Assembly (NCBI RefSeq): GCF_901538265.1
Contig: NZ_LR593886.1
Coordinates: 5,539,738-5,603,737 of the forward strand
Length of the DNA stretch: 64,000 bases
Source of the DNA: Gemmata massiliana
GTDB lineage: Bacteria; Planctomycetota; Planctomycetia; Gemmatales; Gemmataceae
Direction: 5' to 3'
In this document: piece after piece, positions 45,430-55,337 of the stretch
Numbering within the stretch: the stretch's first letter is position 1
Layout of the letters: each line of letters starts with the position of its first letter
Program-made: the position numbers and the translations under genes
Notes under the pieces: generated by a model
Database searches by the model: none
What the model was told of the DNA's origin: nothing
Seen by the model: only the letters and a program-made list of their open reading frames with translations

Positions 45430-45852
45430 GTGCGGAACCACAACGTGGGGGCTGCCGCAAAGGTCGTTGTGCTGGTCGCCGGGGCGGTTGTTGCCGCGGG
45501 AATCGGGTTCGTTGTCACGGGCTGGATTGCTAGCCAGCCACCCGTCCTGACAGTTGTTGCTGCGACCGCTTTGTGCCTGTCATCTGCCATTGCAACGTTT
45601 TTGCTCGCGGATGCTGTTTTTCGGCACACACCACAGTTCGGCCCAATTGCAGTCCTGATGGGAACCGGGGTCCGGATGGCGGTGGCGGTCGTCGGGGTTT
45701 TGCTGCTGAGCGAGGCGCTCGCAAAGCACGGCACACCGCGGGACGAGTTTGCCGGATGGGTCGCGTATCTGTACATCGCCACTCTCGCAATCGAATGCGG
45801 GTTATTGATGTACGGTAGCAAGACTCATGTGATTCCGGAGAAGGCGCCGTGA
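45430..45852 (+). CDS. AtpI-like membrane protein at the head of the ATP synthase operon
   Basis: A 140-residue protein. The start is taken as the GTG at 45430 because AGGAA lies 7 nt upstream; a TTG six codons earlier is the alternative. Four hydrophobic segments are visible (about 7-27, 33-57, 66-88, 100-120), as in ATP synthase subunit I (AtpI), which helps assemble the c-ring and handle Mg2+. Sequence similarity to AtpI is weak, so the call rests on topology, size and position. The stop overlaps the start of the next gene (GTGA). Confidence 0.7.
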   Translation: MRNHNVGAAAKVVVLVAGAVVAAGIGFVVTGWIASQPPVLTVVAATALCLSSAIATFLLADAVFRHTPQFGPIAVLMGTGVRMAVAVVGVLLLSEALAKHGTPRDEFAGWVAYLYIATLAIECGLLMYGSKTHVIPEKAP

Positions 45853-46106
45853 ATCGCGACCGCGCCACGAGCGATTACAGCGGACTGGCCCTGATCGGGA
45901 CCGCCGTAACCGAACTCGTCGCTCCCATTCTGATCGGGGTCTGGGCGGACAACCGGTTCGGCTGGGCGCCGTGGGGATTGGTGATCGGTACGACGATCGG
46001 GTTCGTGGGCGGCATCGGGCACTTGTTACTGATCGCCAGCCGCGCGGACAAAACGAACAAAACGAAGTCGGGCGAGAGCGACGGGCCGAGTAAACCGGTT
46101 TCTTAG
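45849..46106 (+). CDS. AtpZ/AtpI-type accessory protein
   Basis: An 85-residue protein starting with GTG, overlapping the upstream stop by 4 nt. Two membrane helices (about 12-31 and 42-62) flank a short loop with WADNRFGWAPWG, characteristic of the AtpZ family (ATPase_gene1), followed by a charged C-terminal tail. AtpZ and AtpI form a channel complex that supports c-ring assembly. The usual order is atpZ before atpI; here the two are reversed. Confidence 0.75.
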   Translation: MNRDRATSDYSGLALIGTAVTELVAPILIGVWADNRFGWAPWGLVIGTTIGFVGGIGHLLLIASRADKTNKTKSGESDGPSKPVS

Positions 46107-46148
46107 CACCACGCGAGAGACGGTACCGGACCGGTGAGGGGATCGATC

Positions 46149-47015
46149 ATGGCGCAGAATCCGCTCGAGCACGTGCTCGATCACCACGAATGGCTAGGGC
46201 CGTTCTCCAAATACCAGGTTCTGCTGGTTGTTGCAGCGATCGCCGTCGCAGTCCCCTACATCCTGCTTGCGCGCCGCGTGAAGGACGGTACTCCACCACG
46301 CGGACCGTTCTGGAACTTCCTCGAGATGCTCCTATTGTTCATCCGCGACGAGGTCGCGAGACCGAACATTCACGGTGGGCACGATCACGACGAACCGCAC
46401 GGCGTTCACGACGCCATTACCGAACAAACGCACGCACATCACGGGGCCGTGGCTAAACCGCACGTCCACTTCGCGGACCGCTATGTGCCGTTCCTGTGGA
46501 CACTGTTCCTGTTCATCCTCGGGTGCAACCTGCTCGGGATGGTGCCGTTCCTCGGTTCACCGACAGCGGAACTGAGCGTCACGCTCGTTCTCGCGCTCGC
46601 GGTGTTCTTCGTGATCCACGTGTCCGCACTCATCAAACTCGGAATCGGCAAATACGTAATGTCGTATGTCCCGCGGCTCAAGGGTGACAACCTCGTAATG
46701 ACCCTGTTCCTCTCGGTGCTGATCGTCCCGCTTATCACCGTCATTGAGGTGATGGGGGCGTTCATCCGGGCCGGGGTGCTCGCCATTCGTTTGTTCGCCA
46801 ACATTTTCGCCGGGCACGTCGCGTTGGGCGTGATTATGACCTTCGCCCTCGCCGACCCGATCGCCGGTGGACTCTCGCCCGGGGGCACGGTCGCGGCCGT
46901 CGTTATGGCCACCGCCCTCAGCGTACTCGAACTGTTCGTCGCCTTCCTCCAGGCGTTCGTCTTCGTCCTGTTAACGTCGATTTTCTTGGGCATGCAACTG
47001 AACCCGGAACACTAA
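46149..47015 (+). CDS. atpB: ATP synthase F0 subunit a
   Basis: Proton half-channel of F0, 288 residues. The start is the ATG at 46149, with GAGGGG 8 nt upstream. The essential Arg lies at R214 in the conserved A-I-R-L-F-A-N helix, and C-terminal helices with SVLELFVAFLQAFVF are typical. Unusual is residues 75-107, a hydrophilic loop after the first helix pair with ten His in 33 residues (HGGHDHDEPHG, HAHHG, HVH). That loop could bind metal or line the periplasmic side. The rest is standard for bacterial subunit a. Confidence 0.93.
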   Translation: MAQNPLEHVLDHHEWLGPFSKYQVLLVVAAIAVAVPYILLARRVKDGTPPRGPFWNFLEMLLLFIRDEVARPNIHGGHDHDEPHGVHDAITEQTHAHHGAVAKPHVHFADRYVPFLWTLFLFILGCNLLGMVPFLGSPTAELSVTLVLALAVFFVIHVSALIKLGIGKYVMSYVPRLKGDNLVMTLFLSVLIVPLITVIEVMGAFIRAGVLAIRLFANIFAGHVALGVIMTFALADPIAGGLSPGGTVAAVVMATALSVLELFVAFLQAFVFVLLTSIFLGMQLNPEH

Positions 47016-47078
47016 CCTCGGTCGCGCCCGGCCGCGTGCCGGTGCCTTCCAACCCCGTGTAGAAAGGGACCGACTGCT

Positions 47079-47417
47079 ATGAAACTCGCTTGCCGTATCA
47101 CCCTCGCGCTCGTCCTGCTCACCGTCAGCGCCCTGCCCGCCCTGGCCGCGGGTGATACCCCTCCCCAGCAACAACCGGCCGCGTCCGCAGCGAACTCCGG
47201 CGCGGGCCTCGGTGCCGGTATCGGTGCGGGGCTGGCCATCGTCGGTGCGGGCATCGGGATCGGGCTGGTCGGCTGGTCGGCTCTCGCCGCCATCGCCCGT
47301 CAGCCGGAACAGAAGGGTGCGATCCAGGTTAACATGATCGTTCTGGCCGCGCTCGTTGAAGGTGCCGCCATCATCGCGCTGCTCGTGATCTGCTTCGCGC
47401 TTGTTAACAAAGCCTGA
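47079..47417 (+). CDS. atpE: ATP synthase F0 subunit c with N-terminal signal extension
   Basis: Rotor ring subunit, 112 residues, against about 70-80 for the mature protein. The first 23 residues form a signal-peptide-like hydrophobic run (MKLACRITLALVLLTVSALP) ending ALAA, then a Gln/Ala/Pro linker to about 40. The two-helix hairpin follows, with the polar loop A-R-Q-P-E (73-77) and the ion-binding Glu at E94 in LVEGAAI. The residues that make a sodium-type site (Gln in helix 1, Ser/Thr after the Glu) are absent, so proton coupling is expected. ATG at 47079 with GAAAGG upstream. Confidence 0.93.
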   Translation: MKLACRITLALVLLTVSALPALAAGDTPPQQQPAASAANSGAGLGAGIGAGLAIVGAGIGIGLVGWSALAAIARQPEQKGAIQVNMIVLAALVEGAAIIALLVICFALVNKA

Positions 47418-47461
47418 TCTGCCCCGGAACTGACCTAACCCTGAAGTGGGGAGATGGCACC

Positions 47462-48055
47462 ATGACCACCTTCGTCCGGACGGCGGGCGCGATCGCCGCT
47501 GTCCTGCTGTTGCCGGCCCTGGCGGTAGCTGCCGATGCGCCCGGCGGGCAGACAAATATTCTGAAGCCGGACCTCGTTAACTCAATCGTGACGGTGGTCG
47601 TGTTCGGCGCGCTGCTCGCGATCCTGTACACGTTCGCGTGGGGGCCGATCCTCAAAGGGCTTCAGGCCCGTGAGGAGGCTCAGTTCCAGGCCATCGCCGA
47701 CGCGAAGAAGGCGAAAGAAGAGGCCGCGGCCCTGCGCACGCAGCTCGCCGCGGAAATGGCCAAGGCCGCCGACCAAGTGCGGGCGATCCTGGACGAGGCC
47801 CGGCGCGATGCCGAAGCCCTCAAGGTCGCCGAGCGTGAGGTCGGAGTCAAGGAGGCCCAGGCCGAGCGCGAGCGTGCCGCCCGGGATCTCGCGAGCGAGC
47901 GAGACGCCCTTCTCAAGGAAGTGAGCCAGCGGGCTGTTGACCTCGCCTCGATCATGGCGACCAAGGCCATTCGCCAGCAAGTGACGATCGAGAAGCAGAG
48001 TGCGCTGGTGGACGACTCGATCGCGGAACTCAACGCGAGCGCGAGCCGGGCGTAA
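47462..48055 (+). CDS. atpF: ATP synthase F0 subunit b
   Basis: Peripheral stalk, 197 residues. An N-terminal signal-like segment (1-24, ending AVAAD) precedes the real membrane anchor (about 38-60, LVNSIVTVVVFGALLAILYT), and then a long charged coiled coil runs to the end. The extra N-terminus is not present in E. coli b but parallels the extension in subunit c here. ATG at 47462, GGGGAG upstream. A single subunit b gene means a homodimeric stalk. Confidence 0.9.
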   Translation: MTTFVRTAGAIAAVLLLPALAVAADAPGGQTNILKPDLVNSIVTVVVFGALLAILYTFAWGPILKGLQAREEAQFQAIADAKKAKEEAAALRTQLAAEMAKAADQVRAILDEARRDAEALKVAEREVGVKEAQAERERAARDLASERDALLKEVSQRAVDLASIMATKAIRQQVTIEKQSALVDDSIAELNASASRA

Positions 48056-48074
48056 GCCACAGCGGATGACACTT

Positions 48075-48101
48075 CCCCGCCGCTCCCCGTGAGTGGCGGG
48101 G
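48075..48101 (+). other. Hairpin in the atpF-atpH gap
   Basis: A 10-bp stem (48075-48084 with 48092-48101) with one G-U pair and a 7-nt loop, 20 nt after the atpF stop. No T-tract follows, so it is more likely an mRNA processing or stability element that adjusts subunit ratios than a terminator. Confidence 0.45.
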
Positions 48102-48179
48102 TACAGGTAACGCCTTCGCCCCTGGTCCGCACACCTGATGCGGCATAGTGGCGAGTTCTTCGGTTCCCCCGGAACACAC

Positions 48180-48794
48180 ATGGCGAACGTCGAAACCAAA
48201 CACGAGACCGTTCTGGACGCGGGAACCACGCGGTCGCGGCTCGCGCGTATCTACGCCGAGGCGCTGCTCGCGGCTGCGGCCCAGAAGTCACCCCAAGTCA
48301 TCGACGAAGTCGGCGCCGAACTGTCCGACTTCGTCCGCTCGGTTGTGATTGAGAACCCCGCTGTCGGGACGTTCATCGCGAACCCGACCGTCGGCAAGAA
48401 GGCGAAGACCGCGGCCCTCGCGACAGCCCTGAACGGCCGCGCCTCCGAGTTGCTCCGCGGGCTGGTCACCGTCCTCGCACACAACAACCGGCTCGACCTG
48501 CTCCGCGGGATCGCTGCCGCGTACCGCGGGCTGCTCGACGACCGCGCCGGCCGCGTGCGGGTCAGGGTCGCCAGCGCCGCCCCGCTCTCAGACACCCAAC
48601 AATCCGAACTCACGACGGGCCTTCAGAAGCTCCTGCGTCAGGAACCTGTTTTGGACGTGCGCGTGGACCCCGACCTGCTCGGCGGGCTGGTGATCCAGGT
48701 GGGCGACTCGGTCATCGACACCTCCGTCCGCACGCGCCTCCGGTCTCTCCGTACACTCTTGCTCGATAAGGGCGGCAGCAATGGCAACAACTAA
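48180..48794 (+). CDS. atpH: ATP synthase F1 subunit delta
   Basis: Joins the peripheral stalk to the F1 head. It is 204 residues from the ATG at 48180; upstream in-frame codons are not protein-like. The N-terminal helical bundle ([15 protein letters not shown]) and the C-terminal region ending [17 protein letters not shown] match the OSCP/delta family, including the [20 protein letters not shown] signature. The last 14 nt overlap the start of atpA, so translation is coupled. Confidence 0.92.
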   Translation: MANVETKHETVLDAGTTRSRLARIYAEALLAAAAQKSPQVIDEVGAELSDFVRSVVIENPAVGTFIANPTVGKKAKTAALATALNGRASELLRGLVTVLAHNNRLDLLRGIAAAYRGLLDDRAGRVRVRVASAAPLSDTQQSELTTGLQKLLRQEPVLDVRVDPDLLGGLVIQVGDSVIDTSVRTRLRSLRTLLLDKGGSNGNN

Positions 48795-50511
48795 AATCAG
48801 CGCCGGCGAGATCATCAGCGTTCTGACCCACGAGATCAGCAGCTTCGACAGTAAGGTCGAGACGCGCTCGGTCGGGCAGGTTCTTGAGGTCGGCGACGGG
48901 ATCGCCCGGTGCTACGGGCTGTCCGAGGTCATGGCCGGCGAACTCGTGGACTTCCCGCAAGCCGGGATCAAGGGCCTCGCGTTCAACCTCGAAGAGAACT
49001 CGGTCTCCGTCATCATCCTCGGCGACTACCTGAAGGTCACCGAAGGGATGGAAGTGCGGACGACGGGCGAGCTGCTGTCGGTGCCGGTCGGCGAGGGGAT
49101 GATCGGCCGCGTGGTCGACACGCTCGGCAACCCGGTCGACGGCAAGGGGCCGATCGCGACCACGAAGCGCCGGCTCGTGGAAAGCCCGGCCCCCGGGATC
49201 GTCGACCGCCAGCCCGTGAAACAGCCGCTCCAAACGGGTATCAAGGCCATCGACTCGATGACCCCTGTGGGCCGCGGCCAGCGCGAACTGATCATCGGCG
49301 ACCGCAAGACGGGTAAGACCGCCATCGCGATCGACACGATCATCAACCAGAAGGAAGAGAACGTCATCTGCGTGTACGTCGCGTGCGGGCAGATGGAATC
49401 GAAGGTCGCGGGCGTGGTCGAGATCCTGCGGAAGACGGGCGCGATGGACTACACCATCGTCGTCGTGGCGTCCGCGTCCGACGCGGCCCCGCTCCAGTAC
49501 CTCGCCCCCTACGCGGGCGCGGCGATGGCCGAGTATTTCACCTACGAGCACGGACGCGACACGCTCTGCGTGTACGACGACTTGTCGAAGCAAGCCGCCG
49601 CGTACCGTCAGCTCTCGCTGCTCGTGCGCCGGCCCCCGGGTCGTGAGGCGTACCCCGGTGACGTGTTCTACGCCCACTCCCGCCTGCTCGAACGGTCCGC
49701 GAAACTGGCCGAGAAGTGGGTCATCGTCGACAGCAACACCGACGCCACAAACGTTGCGGCTCATTGGGGTATCAACAAGGCCGGCAACCCGATCGAGAAG
49801 CGCGGACCGGGCGACGAGGGCATGGTGTACGTCGGGCCGGGCGAAAAGGGCGGGTACGACCAAGCCAAGCACGACCTCAAGGCGTTCCCCGGCGCGAAGA
49901 TCGTGAAGGTCGCGGGGAGCGGCGGGTCGCTGACCGCGCTGCCGATCATCGAGACGCTCGAAGGCGAAGTGTCGGCGTACATCCCGACGAACGTGATCTC
50001 GATCACCGACGGCCAGATCTACCTCCAGCCCGACCTGAAGAACGCGGGTGTACTGCCCGCGGTGGACGTCGGTATCTCGGTGTCCCGCGTCGGTGGGAAC
50101 GCCCAGATTGGTGCGATGAAGCACAAGACGGTCGCCGGTGGTCTGAAGCTCGCACTCGCCCAGTTCCGCGAACTCGAAGCGTTCGCGCAGCTCGGTACCG
50201 ACCTCGACAAAGTCACCCAAGCTCAGCTCGACCGCGGGTACCGCATGGTCGAGATCCTGAAGCAAGGCCAATACAAGCCGCTGAACGTGATCGATCAGAT
50301 CATGATCATCTACGCCGGTAACAGCGGCGGGCTGGACAAGGTCGACCGCAAGCAGGTGAAGGCCTGGGAAGAGCAGTTCCTCAAGTTCATGAAGGAACAG
50401 AAGCCGGAAACCCGCGCCCTGCTCGCCAAAGAAAAGAAGATGTCCGACGAGGTCATCAAGGCACTCGATGCGGCCATCGCCGAGTTCCAACCGCAGTTCA
50501 AGGGTTACTAG
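48781..50511 (+). CDS. atpA: ATP synthase F1 subunit alpha with about 65-residue insertion
   Basis: Non-catalytic nucleotide-binding subunit, 576 residues against about 505-515 usual. The P-loop is GDRKTGKT (173-180), and the family stretches [13 protein letters not shown] and [10 protein letters not shown] are intact. The extra length is a single insert at about 310-378, between R-L-L-E-R-S-A-K and G-G-S-L-T-A-L-P. It contains [20 protein letters not shown] and [17 protein letters not shown]. Canonical alpha subunits have only about five residues there. The insert is in frame and charged, so it should project from the F1 surface. Everything else is standard. Confidence 0.95.
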   Translation: MATTKISAGEIISVLTHEISSFDSKVETRSVGQVLEVGDGIARCYGLSEVMAGELVDFPQAGIKGLAFNLEENSVSVIILGDYLKVTEGMEVRTTGELLSVPVGEGMIGRVVDTLGNPVDGKGPIATTKRRLVESPAPGIVDRQPVKQPLQTGIKAIDSMTPVGRGQRELIIGDRKTGKTAIAIDTIINQKEENVICVYVACGQMESKVAGVVEILRKTGAMDYTIVVVASASDAAPLQYLAPYAGAAMAEYFTYEHGRDTLCVYDDLSKQAAAYRQLSLLVRRPPGREAYPGDVFYAHSRLLERSAKLAEKWVIVDSNTDATNVAAHWGINKAGNPIEKRGPGDEGMVYVGPGEKGGYDQAKHDLKAFPGAKIVKVAGSGGSLTALPIIETLEGEVSAYIPTNVISITDGQIYLQPDLKNAGVLPAVDVGISVSRVGGNAQIGAMKHKTVAGGLKLALAQFRELEAFAQLGTDLDKVTQAQLDRGYRMVEILKQGQYKPLNVIDQIMIIYAGNSGGLDKVDRKQVKAWEEQFLKFMKEQKPETRALLAKEKKMSDEVIKALDAAIAEFQPQFKGY

Positions 50512-50552
50512 TGCGGTGAGCCCCGGCCGCGAGGTCTGTGGGTGACGGTCAA

Positions 50553-50582
50553 TACTCCTCCGACTTTACGATCGGAGGAGTA
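50553..50582 (+). other. Hairpin ahead of the embedded BrnT-like gene
   Basis: An 11-bp perfect stem (50553-50563 with 50572-50582, TACTCCTCCGA) with an 8-nt loop, lying 42 nt after the atpA stop and 27 nt before the next start. It could attenuate transcription or protect mRNA ends. The right arm contains GGAGGAG, an SD-like sequence that would be sequestered when folded. Confidence 0.45.
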
Positions 50583-50608
50583 CTCGCAACACAAACAAGA
50601 AGGGAGGG

Positions 50609-50881
50609 ATGGCACAATTCGTATGGATCGACTGGAACCTATCGAAACTGGCAATGCACCATCTCTCCCCGGACGAGGTGGAGTTCGCGTGGGAGCACCG
50701 GACCGACGCGGACGAGTGGGCTGAACCGGAACCGGGCGTCGAGAGCTACGGCCGCGCCCCGAACGGCCGGTGGGTGAAGATCATCTGGCGGTACAACGGG
50801 TTCGGCGACGGGGATCTGATCTTCGTCATCACCGCGTACCACATGCCGCACCCGCCCCCGCGGACCGGCACGAAACACTAA
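50609..50881 (+). CDS. BrnT-like small protein embedded in the ATP synthase operon
   Basis: A 90-residue protein, ATG at 50609. The spacing of W-x-x-x-K near the N-terminus, a helix with SPDEVEFAWEH, then YGRAPNGRWVKIIWRY and a final ITAYHM strand resembles the BrnT RNase-toxin fold (W..K...H.., E..F, GR, V..., I.A...). The typical catalytic residues are not all evident and no BrnA antitoxin follows. Instead it lies between atpA and atpG, 97 nt and 20 nt from them, same strand. It is probably an acquired or domesticated gene; its function in the operon is unknown. Confidence 0.55.
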   Translation: MAQFVWIDWNLSKLAMHHLSPDEVEFAWEHRTDADEWAEPEPGVESYGRAPNGRWVKIIWRYNGFGDGDLIFVITAYHMPHPPPRTGTKH

Positions 50882-50901
50882 ACACCAAACACCGCTCCAA
50901 A

Positions 50902-51807
50902 ATGGCAAACCTTCGTGTCCTCGTGAAGCGCCGCAAGGCGGTGCGGAACATCCGCAAGATCACGAAGACGATGGAACTGATCGCGACGTCCCGGTTCCAG
51001 CGTGCCCTCAAGCGCGCCCAGGAAGCCGAGTCGTACACGCGCAAGATCGCCGAACTCGCGGCCGACCTGAGCAAGAACGCGAGCGAAGTGAGCCACCCGC
51101 TCCTCGCCACGCGCCCGGTGAAGAAGACACTGGTGCTCGTCATCACCGCGAACCGCGGGCTGTGCGGCGGGTACAACGGCGGCGTCCTCCGCGAAGCGGT
51201 CCAGGTCACGCGCCAACTCGCCGCGACCACCGCACCCTTCGACCTCGAAGTGGCCGGCAAGCGCGGGATCGCGTTCTTCAAGTTCCAGGGCGTCCCGCGG
51301 ACGCGGGAGTACACGAACTTTGAGGACAAGCCGACGTTCGCGGAAGTGGACGCGGTCGCGAGCCGGTACATCGACCTCTACATCTCGGGGCAGATCGACG
51401 AGGTGAAGGTCGCTTACACGAAGTTCATCACCGCGGCCCGGCAGCAGGCAGTCGTGGAAACGCTGCTCCCGCTGTCGTCGGTCGAGGTCGCATCGAGCAA
51501 GCCTGCCGCAGCCGCATCGACGCCGGAAGCGGGTGGGGCGGACACGAAGACCGATTACGAGTTCATCCCGGACGCGGCCGAGATCCTCGAAGAGCTGGTC
51601 CCCGCAGCCCTGAAGGTGCGGCTGTTCAAGATGTTCCTGGACGCGGCCGTGAGCGAACAGATCGCCCGTCGCGTCGCGATGAAGGCCGCGACCGAGAACG
51701 CCGGCGACCTCATCAAGGACATCACGCGGGTCTACAACCGCACGCGCCAGGCGAACATCACGAAGGAGATCTCGGAACTCATCGCCGGGTCCGAGGCATT
51801 GAAGTAA
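50902..51807 (+). CDS. atpG: ATP synthase F1 subunit gamma
   Basis: Central rotor shaft, 301 residues, ATG at 50902 (MANLRVLVKRRKAVRNIRKI). The N-terminal coiled coil KITKTMELIATSRFQRA and the C-terminal coiled coil ENAGDLIKDITRVYNRTRQA with I-T-K-E-I-S-E-L are the diagnostic segments, and NRGLCGGYN is present. A 20-residue Ala/Pro-rich stretch near 195-215 enlarges a surface loop in the central Rossmann-like domain. Otherwise it matches the bacterial family. Confidence 0.95.
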   Translation: MANLRVLVKRRKAVRNIRKITKTMELIATSRFQRALKRAQEAESYTRKIAELAADLSKNASEVSHPLLATRPVKKTLVLVITANRGLCGGYNGGVLREAVQVTRQLAATTAPFDLEVAGKRGIAFFKFQGVPRTREYTNFEDKPTFAEVDAVASRYIDLYISGQIDEVKVAYTKFITAARQQAVVETLLPLSSVEVASSKPAAAASTPEAGGADTKTDYEFIPDAAEILEELVPAALKVRLFKMFLDAAVSEQIARRVAMKAATENAGDLIKDITRVYNRTRQANITKEISELIAGSEALK

Positions 51808-51848
51808 CCGTTCGGCGATAGTGCCGGGATTTCCATCCGAGAACCCGG

Positions 51849-52334
51849 ATGGCTGAGGGCCGCGAAATGCCCGAGCGCCGAAAGCTGACGTTCGCCACAC
51901 TCGACGACGCGGTTCGCGACGCAGAGAATTTGCTCGCGAAGGGGTACGACAGGGCCGGTAACTGGGATCTGGCGCAGGTGTGTTTTCACCTCGCCGAGTG
52001 GATGCGATTCCCACTCGAAGGCTTTCCCCGATTACCGCTCGTTTTGCGGCCCGCGTTCTGGTTAGTGCGGGCAACGGCTGGCAAGAAAATTCGGAACAAA
52101 GTCCTCGCCAACGGGTTCCCGGCGGGCGGGCAGACAATGCCCCAAACCGTGTTCCAACCCGGTGGCGACGCGAACGCGGCCGTCGCGAAACTGAAGGATG
52201 TGGCCGAGCGATTTCAGGGGTACATGGGACCGATTCACCCATCACCCCTGTTCGGCGCACTTAACAAAGGTGAGGCGCTCCAGCTTCAACTGCTGCATTG
52301 TGCGCACCACCTGAGTTTCTTGGTTCCGGAGTAG
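51849..52334 (+). CDS. DUF1569 (DinB-like) protein embedded in the ATP synthase operon
   Basis: A 161-residue protein; ATG at 51849 or, less likely, at 51867. It is all-helical, with spaced His residues (CFHLAEWMR near 45 and LLHCAHHLSFLVP at the C-terminus), which form the metal triad expected for DinB/DUF1569 four-helix proteins. It lies between atpG and atpD, same strand, with 41 and 90 nt gaps. DinB-like proteins include thiol-dependent and unknown hydrolases; its relation to ATP synthase is not known. Confidence 0.75.
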   Translation: MAEGREMPERRKLTFATLDDAVRDAENLLAKGYDRAGNWDLAQVCFHLAEWMRFPLEGFPRLPLVLRPAFWLVRATAGKKIRNKVLANGFPAGGQTMPQTVFQPGGDANAAVAKLKDVAERFQGYMGPIHPSPLFGALNKGEALQLQLLHCAHHLSFLVPE

Positions 52335-52421
52335 TCGGGCGCAGTCCGACACCACGCAACAAACGTCGGGCACGGCCCCGGCTTACGAGACGACAAAATA
52401 CCACGCGAGTTCCTGGAGTAA

Positions 52422-53885
<1,464 letters not shown>

Positions 53886-53959
53886 CTTCTGGCGCGACGA
53901 GTGACGGGCACATTCCCCGTCACTCGCTCGCGACCGTTTCTTCACTCCTACGACCACAC

Positions 53960-54412
53960 ATGGCTGACACCCGTCAGCCGGAGCCGAACCAGATGTCGAA
54001 CACCGCGAGCGGGAACCTCCGCGTCGTCGTCGTCACCCCGGAACGGGCCGTGCTCGACGAGGCCGCGGAGATGGTCATCCTGCCGATGATTGATGGCGAA
54101 CTCGGGGTGCAACGGGGCCGCGCCCCGCTCATCGGCCGTCTTGGAGCGGGCGAGTTGCGGCTCAACAGCGAATCGGGCATCACGCGGTGGTTCATCGACG
54201 CCGGGTTCGTACAGGTGCGGTCGAACGTGGTCACTGTGCTGACCGCGAAGGCCCAGCCTGCGTCCGAAGTCACGCCCGAAATGGTGACCGCCGCCGCGAA
54301 CGAGGCGGCCGCGCTCCCCGCAACGAACGCCGTCGAGCGTGCGAACAAGGCGAAGGCCAACGATCGCGCGTCCGGTCTCAAGAGAGTCGCCGACAAGAAC
54401 ACAAGCGCGTAA
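53960..54412 (+). CDS. atpC: ATP synthase F1 subunit epsilon
   Basis: Regulatory subunit at the rotor foot, 150 residues from the ATG at 53960. The N-terminal beta-sandwich starts NLRVVVVTPERAVLDEAAEMVILPM and has the conserved LPMIDGELGVQRGRAPLIGRL. The C-terminal helical hairpin (about 100-150) is Ala-rich and charged. An N-terminal extension of about 17 residues precedes the usual start; a start at M12 is possible. It is the last gene of the operon. Confidence 0.9.
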   Translation: MADTRQPEPNQMSNTASGNLRVVVVTPERAVLDEAAEMVILPMIDGELGVQRGRAPLIGRLGAGELRLNSESGITRWFIDAGFVQVRSNVVTVLTAKAQPASEVTPEMVTAAANEAAALPATNAVERANKAKANDRASGLKRVADKNTSA

Positions 54413-54447
54413 ATGCAGCGATTTGGCGTCTCCCTCGTGGCGCACGC

Positions 54448-55269
54448 ATGCGAGCCGTTTTTGCACCCCTTCGATTCCTTACCGCCCGGGCCGCGTTTAC
54501 AGTCGGCCCGGTATTTGTAGTTCACATCGCTCTCTTTGCCGTTCCGTTCGTCGAGTTCACCATCTGGTCAGTCGTGACGATGCTGGTGGTAAGCCGGCTC
54601 ATCGGCCTGGGCGTGACCGCCGGGTTCCACCGTTGCCTTACGCACCACTCGTTCAAAACTTCTCGCGGGTTCCAATTCGTACTCACGGCTGTTGGTTGCG
54701 CGGCACTCCAAAAGGGGCCACTGTGGTGGGCGGCCCAGCACCGACTACACCACAAACATTCGGACACGCCCGACGATCCGCACTCCCCCGTCGCAAAAAA
54801 CTTCTGGCACGCTCACTTCGGATGGCTCTTTACGTGCGCCCCGGGAGTTACGGACGCACGCTCGATCCGCGATCTCACGAAGTATCCCGAGTTGGTCTGG
54901 CTCGATCGCCTGTGGGTACTTCCCGGCTTGCTCCTCGCAACCTTCTGCTACGCCCTCCTGGGCTGGAACGGGTTGGTGTACGGTTACTGTTTAACAACGG
55001 TGCTGGTACTTCACGTCACGTTCGCGATCAACTCCGTGGCGCACCTGTTCGGACGGAAGCGGTTCGGCACCGGTGACGGCAGCCGGAACAACGCCCCGTT
55101 GGGCATTTTGGCACTGGGTGAAGGATGGCACAACAATCACCACCGCGCTCCCCATTCGGCGCGGCACGGATTCGCGTGGTACGAGTTCGATGAAACCTAT
55201 CTGTTCATCCGCGTGCTCGCGCGGTTCGGGATTGTGTGGGACGTGAAACTCCCGTCCCAGAGATACTGA
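54448..55269 (+). CDS. Acyl-CoA/acyl-lipid delta-9-type fatty acid desaturase
   Basis: Membrane di-iron desaturase, 273 residues, ATG at 54448. The three histidine boxes are complete: H61-R-C-L-T-H66-H67, H98-R-L-H101-H102 and H228-N-N-H231-H232. Four membrane segments surround them. It lies 35 nt after atpC on the same strand, so it could be read from the atp promoter, but functional linkage is not obvious. It is convergent with the RNA ligase gene. The substrate chain and position cannot be read directly; delta-9 stearoyl type is the best match by motif spacing. Confidence 0.9.
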   Translation: MRAVFAPLRFLTARAAFTVGPVFVVHIALFAVPFVEFTIWSVVTMLVVSRLIGLGVTAGFHRCLTHHSFKTSRGFQFVLTAVGCAALQKGPLWWAAQHRLHHKHSDTPDDPHSPVAKNFWHAHFGWLFTCAPGVTDARSIRDLTKYPELVWLDRLWVLPGLLLATFCYALLGWNGLVYGYCLTTVLVLHVTFAINSVAHLFGRKRFGTGDGSRNNAPLGILALGEGWHNNHHRAPHSARHGFAWYEFDETYLFIRVLARFGIVWDVKLPSQRY

Positions 55270-55337
55270 CGGGTGAAGCAATTTCCGTCCGCTAATGCTC
55301 CCTACTCAGGGCTTGACCGCGAAGTGACAGTCGGTGG

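Noticed and set aside
47079-47417. Sodium-driven ATP synthase
   Set aside because: The Gln in helix 1 and Ser/Thr next to the ion-binding Glu that mark sodium sites are absent; E94 is followed by Gly-Ala-Ala.
48712-50490. A 592-codon frame opposite atpA
   Set aside because: Antisense shadow of a well conserved gene; composition rich in Arg, Asp, His and Leu, with no domain.
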